Positions 6,507-12,491 of a stretch of 17,453 nt of DNA are shown piece by piece (the first letter of the stretch is position 1; each line of letters opens with the position of its first letter). Under the pieces are notes generated by a model. The model saw only the letters and a list, made by a program, of their open reading frames with translations, made no database searches and was not told the DNA's origin. The stretch spans positions 1 through 17,453 of the forward strand of contig JBOGDF010000078.1 in assembly GCA_050701635.1 (NCBI GenBank). The letters are read 5' to 3'. This DNA comes from WHSM01 sp050701635. GTDB lineage: Bacteria > Actinomycetota > Actinomycetes > Mycobacteriales > Micromonosporaceae. The position numbers were made by a program, and so were the translations under genes.

Positions 6507-6521
6507 CAGCGGTTTCCGCTG
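6507..6521. promoter_or_regulatory. Small inverted repeat upstream of hppD
   Basis: CAGCGG-TTT-CCGCTG is a perfect 6-bp inverted repeat 39 bases upstream of the hppD start, in the divergent hppD/lrp region. It could be an operator half-site pair near the hppD -35 region. Its role is inferred from position only. Confidence 0.3.
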
Positions 6522-6528
6522 GTCACCT

Positions 6529-6553
6529 TGCACAAACCACTCAGTGTGTACGC
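6529..6553. promoter_or_regulatory. Probable Lrp/AsnC operator between hppD and lrp
   Basis: TGCACA (6529-6534) and TGTGTA (6545-6550) form an imperfect inverted repeat 10 bases apart, a layout often bound by Lrp-type dimers. It contains AGTGTGTACGC (6543-6553), identical to the motif at 572-582 in front of hmgA and the fahA operon. It ends four bases before the regulator's own -10 hexamer, which would fit autoregulation. The assignment is inferred. Confidence 0.45.
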
Positions 6554-6556
6554 CGT

Positions 6557-6562
6557 TAAGCT
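6557..6562 (+). promoter_or_regulatory. -10 hexamer of the Lrp/AsnC gene (leaderless)
   Basis: TAAGCT is followed by seven bases and the ATG at 6570. There is no ribosome binding site, which decides for a leaderless start here rather than at an ATG further upstream. No good -35 element is seen at 17-18 bases. Confidence 0.45.
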
Positions 6563-6569
6563 GGACAAC

Positions 6570-7052
6570 ATGCCCAGTATCGATGCCCTGGACGCTCGAC
6601 TGATCGCGCTGTTCGCCGACGAACCCCGGATCGGCGTGCTGGAGTGCGCCCGCCGGCTGCAGGTGGCGCGCGGCACCGTACAGGCCCGGCTCGACAAGCT
6701 GCAGTCGCGCGGCGTGATCCGCGACTTCGGCCCGTCGGTGTCGCCGGCCGCGCTCGGCTTCGGCGTGACGGCGTTCGTGACCCTGGAGATCCGCCAGTCC
6801 CGCGGTCACGACGAGGTGGCCGCGCACCTCGCCGAGATCCCGGAGGTGCTCGAAGTGCACACCGTCACCGGCGCCGGCGATCTGCTCTGCCGCATCGTGG
6901 CCCGCTCCAACGCCGACCTGCAGCGCGTCATCGACGGCATCGTCTCGTACGCCGGCATCGTACGAGCCTCCTCCCTGATCGCCCTCGCCGAGCAGATCCC
7001 GTACCGGGTGATGCCCCTGGTAGCCGCCGCCGCCGCCGAGCCCGTCCGCTGA
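6570..7052 (+). CDS. Lrp/AsnC family transcriptional regulator
   Basis: A 160-residue protein. The N-terminal winged helix-turn-helix (about 3-55) shows SIDALDARLIALFADEPR, then the recognition region ARRLQVARGTVQARLDKL and RGVIRDFGPSV. A RAM/AsnC effector domain follows (about 65-142), with TLEIRQ, VLEVHTVTGAGDLLCRIVAR and the C-terminal block IVRASSLIALAEQIPYR. It is divergent from hppD, so it most likely senses an aromatic amino acid or pathway intermediate and controls hppD, and perhaps hmgA/fahA through the shared AGTGTGTACGC motif. As I recall, an AsnC-type repressor next to hppD is known in Streptomyces coelicolor. The ATG at 6570 is chosen over an upstream in-frame start because it fits the domain and the -10 hexamer. 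Confidence 0.92.
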   Translation: MPSIDALDARLIALFADEPRIGVLECARRLQVARGTVQARLDKLQSRGVIRDFGPSVSPAALGFGVTAFVTLEIRQSRGHDEVAAHLAEIPEVLEVHTVTGAGDLLCRIVARSNADLQRVIDGIVSYAGIVRASSLIALAEQIPYRVMPLVAAAAAEPVR

Positions 7053-7053
7053 G

Positions 7054-7076
7054 CCCCGTGCCACGGTGGCCCGGGG
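7054..7076. terminator. Short palindrome filling the gap between lrp and vapC
   Basis: CCCCG-T-GCCAC-G-GTGGC-C-CGGGG is a 23-base palindrome with one mismatched pair. It occupies the whole gap between the Lrp gene stop (7052) and the vapC stop (7077), so it probably ends both convergent transcripts. There is no T-tract. Confidence 0.5.
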
Positions 7077-7502
7077 TTACGGCAGCGAGCCGGGTGCGGC
7101 GATCCAGGCGCGCGGCTGGCCGGTGACCTCGCTGACCTGCTCGAAGTCGCGGTCGTAGTGCAGCAGTGTGAGGTCGTGCAGCTGGGCGGCCGCTGCGACC
7201 AGCAGGTCGACCGGACCGGCGGATCGGTGCAGACCGCGGCTGGTGAGCGCGGCCTGGGTCTGCGCGGCGTGGTCGAACACCCGATCGGGCATCACCACCC
7301 AGGTGAATGTAGACCGAAGCTTGTCCAGCATCACGTCGCGTTCTCGACGGGAACGGGCGGTGTAGAGAAGCTCCAGCTCCGTGACGGGGCAGACCGCCAA
7401 CAGCCCTGCGTCGCGGGGCTCCGCCCACAGCTGGCCGATAGCCTCATCTCGTGCCAGGCGAAGCAGGGCGCTGGTATCCACCAGGTAGCGAGCGAGGCTC
7501 AC
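7077..7502 (-). CDS. vapC: VapC-like PIN-domain toxin
   Basis: A 141-residue PIN-domain ribonuclease, the toxin of a type II toxin-antitoxin pair. The acidic residues expected for metal binding are present: D9 (LVDTSALLRL), E42 (CPVTELELLYTA), D99 (GPVDLLVAAAA) and D117/D119 (LLHYDRDFEQV). Length and motif order are typical, so the toxin looks intact. The GTG start overlaps the vapB stop by four bases (GTGA), which couples toxin translation to that of the antitoxin. It is convergent with the Lrp gene across a 23-base palindrome. Confidence 0.92.
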   Translation of the reverse strand: MSLARYLVDTSALLRLARDEAIGQLWAEPRDAGLLAVCPVTELELLYTARSRRERDVMLDKLRSTFTWVVMPDRVFDHAAQTQAALTSRGLHRSAGPVDLLVAAAAQLHDLTLLHYDRDFEQVSEVTGQPRAWIAAPGSLP

Positions 7503-7714
7503 GGCCGCGGTCGGTAGTTGCGCTTGTCCAGCAGCTCATCGAATTGGCCGGACTTTGCCCGCTCCACTAGCCATTCCCAGGCCTCGGCGCGGCGTAGCCG
7601 CTGCGCCACCTCGCGCAGCGCGGTGTTGACGGTGTCCTTCTTGGTGGTGGTGCCGAGCACCTGCGCCGCGTCCGCGAGCGCCTGGTCGTCCACGTCTACG
7701 AGGATCTTGGTCAC
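7499..7714 (-). CDS. vapB: VapB-like antitoxin
   Basis: A 71-residue antitoxin that should neutralise VapC and bind the operator in front of the pair. The N-terminal part, TKILVDVDDQALADAAQVLG followed by TTTKKDTVNTALREVAQR, is the typical VapB DNA-binding and dimerisation region. The C-terminal part (AEAWEWLVERAKSGQFDELL) would wrap the toxin. The GTG at 7714 is preceded by a strong ribosome binding site (GGAGGTGA), so the longer open frame upstream is not used. The frame overlaps vapC by four bases. Confidence 0.9.
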   Translation of the reverse strand: MTKILVDVDDQALADAAQVLGTTTKKDTVNTALREVAQRLRRAEAWEWLVERAKSGQFDELLDKRNYRPRP

Positions 7715-7724
7715 CGCCTCACCT

Positions 7725-7758
7725 CCGTATATCCCGACTGTCGGGTCAGTATATACGG
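7725..7758. promoter_or_regulatory. vapBC promoter and nested palindromic operator
   Basis: Outer arms CCGTATAT (7725-7732) and ATATACGG (7751-7758) enclose a second palindrome CCCGAC-T-GTCGGG (7733-7745). On the minus strand TATACT (7753-7748) is a good -10 element, and the left end of the operator touches the vapB ribosome binding site. This is the usual layout for autorepression by a toxin-antitoxin complex. Confidence 0.6.
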
Positions 7759-7842
7759 CGGCGGTGATCGTCATCAGGGACTTAGTCATGCGGAGTACGG
7801 TGCCTCGCCGACCGCCGCCAACGCCAGCCGCAGATCGGCGAT

Positions 7843-7851
7843 TGTGGATAA
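7843..7851. other. Single consensus DnaA box
   Basis: TGTGGATAA is the exact complement of the TTATCCACA DnaA-box consensus. It stands alone in the 184-base gap between vapB and the lipoprotein gene; no second box or AT-rich element is nearby, so this is not an origin. It may be a DnaA-responsive site or a chance match. Confidence 0.35.
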
Positions 7852-7898
7852 CTGAGGGGCCTGGGGACGAGTGTGCGTCGAGTTCGTCGGTGTGGTAG

Positions 7899-8579
7899 CT
7901 AGCCAGCGGGTGCGGCGGCGAGGAGCTTCTCGGCGATGCTGCGTACCTTCGCCGCCAGCTCGGTACGAGGGACGGTCGAGGGGCTCTCGACGCTGAGGAA
8001 GACGGTGACGACCAGGTTCTCGGTGCGTACCGCGATGAGGTTCTGGCTGAATCCGTGGTAGCGGTCCAGCGACTTCACGTACGCCTGGTCACCGACGCCG
8101 CTGACGTCGCCGTCGTCGTGCATCCGTTCTTCCCTGCCGGCGCGATCAGCGGCGAACCGCTTCGTCGCGGCGGACACCGACTCGTGAGCCGTCGCGGACA
8201 CTACGAGCAGCGAGCCGAGGTCACCCTCGTACGGCCGCATCCGGAACACGCAGCTGACCGAGCCGGCGACCTCGGGCTCACCGTCGCCGTCCACGTCGCC
8301 GTCGGCGTCGTCGAGGTCCGGCTCGGTCTTCTCGATCCTCTCCGCCAGCTGCTTGCCGAGCAGGTCGACGTCGGTGGCCTCGCAGATGTTGAAGTCCTTC
8401 ACCAGGTACGGGAGCGCGGCGGCGCTCGGCGACGGCGACGTGGTGGCTGCGCCGGTCGGAGCCGCGGTACCCGGCTCGCCGCCGGTCGTGCAGCCGCTGG
8501 CCGCCATGGCGACCACGATCGCCAACGTGCCGATGACGCCGGTCAAGGTCCGGTACGAGAACGAGCGGGTATGCGGCAC
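7899..8579 (-). CDS. Lipoprotein of unknown function
   Basis: A 226-residue protein with a lipoprotein signal: a basic N-terminus (MPHTRSFSYR), a hydrophobic stretch (about 13-28) and the lipobox ASGC with C30 as the lipidated residue. A low-complexity Ala/Thr/Ser/Pro linker (31-56) leads to the folded part, which has two cysteines (C66 and C110) that could form a disulfide. An Asp/Gly-rich segment, DADGDVDGDGEPEV (91-104), recalls calcium-binding loops. I recognise no named family. The GTG start at 8579 lies six bases after TAGGCT and has no ribosome binding site, so it is probably leaderless. It is divergent from the DUF1761 gene. It is expected on the outer face of the cytoplasmic membrane. 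Confidence 0.85.
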   Translation of the reverse strand: MPHTRSFSYRTLTGVIGTLAIVVAMAASGCTTGGEPGTAAPTGAATTSPSPSAAALPYLVKDFNICEATDVDLLGKQLAERIEKTEPDLDDADGDVDGDGEPEVAGSVSCVFRMRPYEGDLGSLLVVSATAHESVSAATKRFAADRAGREERMHDDGDVSGVGDQAYVKSLDRYHGFSQNLIAVRTENLVVTVFLSVESPSTVPRTELAAKVRSIAEKLLAAAPAG

Positions 8580-8585
8580 CAGGTG

Positions 8586-8591
8586 AGCCTA
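8586..8591 (-). promoter_or_regulatory. -10 hexamer of the lipoprotein gene (leaderless)
   Basis: On the minus strand TAGGCT is followed by CACCTG and the GTG at 8579. The same hexamer with the same six-base gap precedes the fumarase gene at 10638. Confidence 0.5.
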
Positions 8592-8717
8592 GAGGTCTGG
8601 CCGGCGCCGCGGTGGCGGGCAATTCCGTACATGGAGGACGCGTTTCTGGTGGCGAGAGGGGCCGCGCGAGCTTGATCCGTACGCCACACTTGGGTTCTCG
8701 CAACAAAGGAGTGACCG

Positions 8718-9143
8718 ATGAGCTTCGCGGTGTTGGGCGACGTGAACTGGCTTGCCGTGATCGTGGCGGCGGTCGCGTACTTCGGGCTGGGCGGGCTGTG
8801 GTTCGCCCGGTTCGCGTTCGGGGACATCTGGAGCCGGGCGATCGGGTGGGATACGTCGGGCGAGCAGGCGCCCGGGCCGGAGTACTACATCGGCCCGGCG
8901 GTCACCTGCCTGCTCTCCACCATCGCGGTGGCGATGCTGGCGGTAGCCACCGGGACGGACACGTTCGCCGAAGGAATCGTGCTCGGGCTGGTGACAGGGC
9001 TCGGGATCTCGGGCGCCGTACTGTTCGTCACCGGCTACTTCGACCCGAAGAAGCCGCAGCCGATGCTGTGGACCGCGATCACCCTCGGCTACCACCTGCT
9101 CGGCCTGCTCATCGTCTCGGTGATCCTCGCCCTCTGGCGCTGA
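8718..9143 (+). CDS. DUF1761-type small membrane protein
   Basis: A 141-residue protein with four predicted membrane helices, at about 10-30, 60-80, 84-106 and 118-140. The N-terminal pattern is NWLAVIVAAVAYFGLGGLWF followed by ARFAFGDIWSRAIGW. The C-terminal helix pair ends YHLLGLLIVSVILALWR. This fits the DUF1761 family, whose function is not known. Translation starts at the ATG at 8718 behind a good ribosome binding site (AAGGAG, 8706-8711), in contrast to its leaderless neighbours. It seems to be a single-gene transcript with a hairpin 12 bases after the stop. Confidence 0.85.
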   Translation: MSFAVLGDVNWLAVIVAAVAYFGLGGLWFARFAFGDIWSRAIGWDTSGEQAPGPEYYIGPAVTCLLSTIAVAMLAVATGTDTFAEGIVLGLVTGLGISGAVLFVTGYFDPKKPQPMLWTAITLGYHLLGLLIVSVILALWR

Positions 9144-9155
9144 CCGCAGGCTGCC

Positions 9156-9181
9156 CCGCGCCGGCACGTACCGCGGCGCGG
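9156..9181 (+). terminator. GC-rich hairpin after the DUF1761 gene
   Basis: CCGCGCCG (9156-9163) and CGGCGCGG (9174-9181) form an 8-bp perfect stem with a 10-base loop, 12 bases after the DUF1761 stop codon. There is no T-tract, as is common for actinobacterial terminators. Confidence 0.5.
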
Positions 9182-9210
9182 CGGTGCTCGCTATGGGAGA
9201 TGCGCGCCCC

Positions 9211-9216
9211 TACGGT
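9211..9216 (+). promoter_or_regulatory. -10 hexamer of the beta-propeller gene (leaderless)
   Basis: TACGGT is followed by six bases and the GTG at 9223. This supports the 9223 start over the in-frame GTG at 9184 and ATG at 9193, which lie inside the preceding hairpin or its edge. Confidence 0.45.
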
Positions 9217-9222
9217 GGGCGG

Positions 9223-10512
9223 GTGGCGAGCGGATTCGTGGGCAGGCTGCAGACGCTGGTGGGGCTTGCCGGCGTGATCGCGCTGGGGGTGAGCGCCTCC
9301 CTGGTGACCGGGATCAACCCGCTGGACTACGCCGACGACATCTTCGCGGGCGCGCTGGACAAGCTGCGTGGAAAGCTGTCCGACCCCAAGCCACAGTGGA
9401 GCGAACGGGTGGACGGACGGCCGATCGCCGCCGCGGTCGGGGCCGACCGGGTGGTCGTACTGCTCAACGGTGCGGTGGAGGTACGGCGGCTCAGCGACGG
9501 CGGTACGGCGTGGAACCGTACCGTCGACTGGGCTGTCCCGACCGGTGACACCGTGGTCGCGGGACGCGCGAACGGCGGCGGGTACGAAGTGCTCGACACC
9601 GGCACCGGCCGGGTCCGGTGGCAGGACACCGGGGCGCGGGAGGCGTGGCCGTACACCGACGTGGTGATCGGGCTGACCTGCAGTGAGGACGGCGACGGCT
9701 GCACGCTGCGCGCCAGGGGCACCGGCGACGGGGCGACCCGCTGGTCGGTACGGGTGGACACCGCCGCGCAACGGCTGTCCGGGCACCCGGACATCTCCGA
9801 GGTGGTGGACCGGGATCGGATGCTGTCACCGAGCTACCCGGGTGCGGCGCCGCCCCTGGTCGGGCTGGTGGGGGATCGCAACGTGACCGTGGTCGACACC
9901 GGGTCGGGCGGCGTACCGGGGCGGCTGCCGGAGGACGCGGAGACCCGGGTGGCGGTCGCCGGTGACCGGGTGCTCGGCGTGACCGCCCGGGCCGCGGACG
10001 GCGGCGGCTGCCGGTACTCCGTACGGGCCTGGAACCGCTCCGGCGGCGAGGTCTGGAGCCGTACCGGCTACGACCTGGGGACCGTTTCGGGTTCCGGCTG
10101 TGAGCAGCGCGTCGACCCGCTGGTGGCCGGCCAGGTGGTCGCCGCGGTGACGCCCGACGACCGGCCGGTGCTGCTGGACGTACGGTCGGGGAGCGTCCGG
10201 TGGACGGGAAGGTCCGGCAGCCGGGTGATCGCCAGCGGCAGCAACCTTGCGGTGGTACGCAGCCGCGACGGTCACCTGATCGCCATCAGCACCGCCAACG
10301 GTGCCGTGCTGTGGAGCCGTCCGGCCGGCAAGGACGCCTCGGTGTTCGTGCTGCCCGAGGCTGTAGTGGTCAGGGACGCTGGCCACCTCACCGCGATCGG
10401 ACCCGGCGGCACGGTACGCAAACGCTGGAAAAGTCAGGCGGCCCCGATCGGTGCCGGCCCCGGCGGCCTGGTGTTGGCCAACGGCCGCACCGTCGGCTAC
10501 GCGGTTTGGTGA
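9223..10512 (+). CDS. Membrane-anchored PQQ-like beta-propeller protein
   Basis: A 429-residue protein. One N-terminal membrane segment (about 8-29, LQTLVGLAGVIALGVSASLV) places the rest outside the membrane. The remainder is a chain of beta-strand repeats in the style of PQQ or outer-membrane-assembly propellers. Examples are VVLLNGAVEVRRLSDGGTAW, YEVLDTGTGRVRWQDTG, VLLDVRSGSVRWTGRSG and LIAISTANGAVLWSRP. These proteins often serve as scaffolds or binding proteins; no catalytic residues are evident, and PQQ binding is not implied. Paired cysteines (CSEDGDGC, and C in GGGCRYSV with SGSGCEQ) may form disulfides outside the cell. It is bounded by hairpins on both sides, so it is probably a single-gene unit. 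Confidence 0.85.
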   Translation: MASGFVGRLQTLVGLAGVIALGVSASLVTGINPLDYADDIFAGALDKLRGKLSDPKPQWSERVDGRPIAAAVGADRVVVLLNGAVEVRRLSDGGTAWNRTVDWAVPTGDTVVAGRANGGGYEVLDTGTGRVRWQDTGAREAWPYTDVVIGLTCSEDGDGCTLRARGTGDGATRWSVRVDTAAQRLSGHPDISEVVDRDRMLSPSYPGAAPPLVGLVGDRNVTVVDTGSGGVPGRLPEDAETRVAVAGDRVLGVTARAADGGGCRYSVRAWNRSGGEVWSRTGYDLGTVSGSGCEQRVDPLVAGQVVAAVTPDDRPVLLDVRSGSVRWTGRSGSRVIASGSNLAVVRSRDGHLIAISTANGAVLWSRPAGKDASVFVLPEAVVVRDAGHLTAIGPGGTVRKRWKSQAAPIGAGPGGLVLANGRTVGYAVW

Positions 10513-10513
10513 G

Positions 10514-10610
10514 GGCTCGCTCAGCGCGCCGCTGGCGACGTTCTCCTCCTTGCCGGTGGCTCCGCCACAGGCGGCGTCGTCGGCCTTGCCAGCGACACGC
10601 TGAGCGGGCC
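10514..10610 (+). terminator. Long nested hairpin after the beta-propeller gene
   Basis: The outer arms 10514-10536 and 10588-10610 pair over 23 positions with two C-A mismatches and one G-T wobble; GCTCAGCG and CGCTGAGC are the core. Inside the 51-base loop, GTGGC-TCC-GCCAC (10556-10568) forms a second hairpin. The structure begins one base after the stop codon and ends 15 bases before the fumarase -10 hexamer. A terminator is the simplest role; a structured RNA is possible. Confidence 0.55.
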
Positions 10611-10625
10611 TCATTTGATACAGAT

Positions 10626-10631
10626 TAGGCT
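10626..10631 (+). promoter_or_regulatory. -10 hexamer of the class I fumarase gene (leaderless)
   Basis: TAGGCT, six bases, then ATG at 10638, with no ribosome binding site. It lies just behind the nested hairpin at 10514-10610, which therefore insulates it from the upstream gene. No clear -35 element. Confidence 0.55.
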
Positions 10632-10637
10632 CCGGTC

Positions 10638-12299
10638 ATGCCGGAATTCATGTATACAGACCTGCTGCCGCTGGGTGACGACACCACCGAGTATCGGCTG
10701 GTCACGGCCGACGGGGTCGGCGTCACAGAGGCGGCGGGGCGGCGGTTTCTGACGGTCGAGGCGGAGGCGCTGCGGCTGCTCACCGCGACCGCGATGCAGG
10801 ACATCGCGCACTTCCTGCGGCCGGCGCACCTGGCGCAGCTGCGGTCCATCATCGACGATCCGGAGGCGTCGGCGAACGACAGGTTCGTCGCGCTCGACCT
10901 GCTGCGCAACGCGAACATCGCCGCGGCGGGCGTACTGCCGATGTGCCAGGACACCGGTACGGCGATCGTGATGGGCAAGCGCGGCGGCTCGGTGCTCACC
11001 GACGGCCGCGACGCCGAGCACATCGCGCGCGGGGTGCATGACGCGTACACCACATTGAATCTCCGGTATTCGCAGCTCGCACCGCTGACCATGTGGGACG
11101 AGAAGAACACCGGCTCCAACCTCCCCGCCCAGATCGAGCTGTACGCCGACGGTGCCCACGACGCGTACAAGTTCCTGTTCATGGCGAAGGGCGGCGGCTC
11201 GGCGAACAAGAGTTTCCTGTACCAGGAGACCAAGGCGGTGCTGAACCCGAAGCGGATGATGTCCTTCCTGGACGAGAAGCTGCGCTCGCTCGGCACCGCC
11301 GCGTGCCCGCCGTACCACCTGGCGATCGTGGTCGGCGGCACCAGCGCCGAGTACGCCCTGAAGACCGCCAAGTACGCCTCCGCGCACTACCTCGATTCGC
11401 TGCCGACGACGGGATCCCCGGACGGGCACGGCTTCCGGGACGTCGAGCTGGAGCAGCAGGTGCACCAGCTGACCCGGGAGTTCGGGATCGGGGCGCAGTT
11501 CGGCGGCAAGTACTTCTGCCACGACGTACGGGTGATCCGGCTGCCCCGGCACGGTGCCTCCTGCCCGGTGGCGATCGCGGTCTCCTGCTCCGCCGACCGG
11601 CAGGCGCTCGGCAAGATCACGTCGGACGGCATCTACCTGGAGCAGCTGGAGCGGGACCCGGCGCGGTTCCTGCCCGACGTCGAGCCGTTGCAACTGTCGG
11701 ACGATGGCGGTGTCATCAGAGTCGACCTCAACCGGCCGATGGACGAGATCCGCGCCGAGCTGTCGCGGTACCCGGTGAAGACCCGGCTCTCGCTCACCGG
11801 TCCGCTGGTGGTCGCCCGGGACATCGCGCACGCGAAGATCGCCGAGCGGCTCGAGGCGGGGGAGGGGATGCCGGACTACCTGCGGGACCACGCCGTCTAC
11901 TACGCCGGCCCGGCGAAGACACCCGAGGGGTACGCCAGCGGCTCCTTCGGTCCGACCACCGCCGGCCGGATGGACTCGTATGTGGGGCAGTTCCAGGCCG
12001 CGGGCGGTTCGCTGGTGATGCTCGCCAAGGGCAACCGGTCGAAGCAGGTCACCGAGGCCTGCCAGCAGTACGGCGGCTTCTACCTCGGCTCGATCGGCGG
12101 CCCCGCCGCACGGCTCGCCCAGGACTGCATCAAGCAGGTCGACGTCCTGGAGTATCCCGAGCTCGGGATGGAGGCGGTGTGGAAGATCGAAGTGGAGGAC
12201 TTCCCGGCGTTCATCGTGGTGGACGACAAGGGCAACGACTTCTTCGCCGAGACCTCCCGCCCAGCCGCCAAGCCGATCCTCACCATCACCACCCGCTAA
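10638..12299 (+). CDS. fumA: Fumarate hydratase, class I (iron-sulfur)
   Basis: Hydrates fumarate to malate in the TCA cycle using an oxygen-sensitive [4Fe-4S] cluster. It has 553 residues, the full length for the single-chain form that joins the alpha and beta parts. The likely cluster ligands are C103 (PMCQDTGTA), C223 (AACPPYHLAIV) and C317 (AVSCSADRQALG), matching positions 105, 224 and 318 of the E. coli enzyme. The C-terminal swivel domain (from about 375) carries LSLTGPLVVARDIAHAKI and GGFYLGSIGGPAARL, and ends with ELGMEAVWKIEVEDFPAF. A class II fumarase lies 1.1 kb downstream. Fumarate made by FahA could be a substrate for both. The ATG at 10638 follows a TAGGCT hexamer. Confidence 0.95.
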   Translation: MPEFMYTDLLPLGDDTTEYRLVTADGVGVTEAAGRRFLTVEAEALRLLTATAMQDIAHFLRPAHLAQLRSIIDDPEASANDRFVALDLLRNANIAAAGVLPMCQDTGTAIVMGKRGGSVLTDGRDAEHIARGVHDAYTTLNLRYSQLAPLTMWDEKNTGSNLPAQIELYADGAHDAYKFLFMAKGGGSANKSFLYQETKAVLNPKRMMSFLDEKLRSLGTAACPPYHLAIVVGGTSAEYALKTAKYASAHYLDSLPTTGSPDGHGFRDVELEQQVHQLTREFGIGAQFGGKYFCHDVRVIRLPRHGASCPVAIAVSCSADRQALGKITSDGIYLEQLERDPARFLPDVEPLQLSDDGGVIRVDLNRPMDEIRAELSRYPVKTRLSLTGPLVVARDIAHAKIAERLEAGEGMPDYLRDHAVYYAGPAKTPEGYASGSFGPTTAGRMDSYVGQFQAAGGSLVMLAKGNRSKQVTEACQQYGGFYLGSIGGPAARLAQDCIKQVDVLEYPELGMEAVWKIEVEDFPAFIVVDDKGNDFFAETSRPAAKPILTITTR

Positions 12300-12340
12300 C
12301 CCGTTGTCGGCAGGTCCGTCCCTGGTCCTAGAGGTCTTGA

Positions 12341-12406
12341 GGCGGCGGGGGTAGTGGCAGACGGCGGCGGAGGTAGTGGCAGACGGCGGCGGGGGTGGTG
12401 GCAGAC
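12341..12406. repeat. Tandem repeat, three units of 22 bases
   Basis: Units at 12341-12362, 12363-12384 and 12385-12406 share the pattern GGCGGCGG-R-GGTRGTGGCAGAC with one substitution in each of units 2 and 3. A degenerate fourth unit seems to follow to about 12427. It lies in the 192-base non-coding gap between the convergent fumarase and RDD genes. Copy number may vary between strains. Confidence 0.7.
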
Positions 12407-12439
12407 GGCTTGGGGTGAGTGGCGCGCGCCTCGACGCGA

Positions 12440-12473
12440 GAAGGGCGGTCGCGCGTGAGCGCGGCCGCCCTTC
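12440..12473. terminator. Hairpin terminator of the second RDD gene
   Basis: GAAGGGCGG-T-CGCGC, loop GTGA, then GCGCG-G-CCGCCCTTC: a 15-bp stem (one T-G wobble) closed by a GNRA-type tetraloop, 18 bases after the RDD stop codon. It lies in a convergent gap and should work in both directions. Confidence 0.7.
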
Positions 12474-12491
12474 CCGGACGTGGTACGGGTG

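Noticed and set aside
5077..6603. 508-codon open frame opposite hppD
   Set aside because: Composition of a shadow frame, no family motif, and the opposite strand carries hppD with all iron ligands.
7843..7851. Replication origin
   Set aside because: One DnaA box alone, no cluster, no AT-rich unwinding region, and no dnaA, dnaN or partition genes nearby.
10611..11891. Long frame antisense to the class I fumarase, and similar ones at 13237-14727 and 14881-16464
   Set aside because: They mirror well-supported enzymes in the opposite strand, have repetitive Arg/His/Gly/Val composition and no start signals.
12341..12427. CRISPR array
   Set aside because: The units are contiguous with no unique spacers, so this is a plain tandem repeat.
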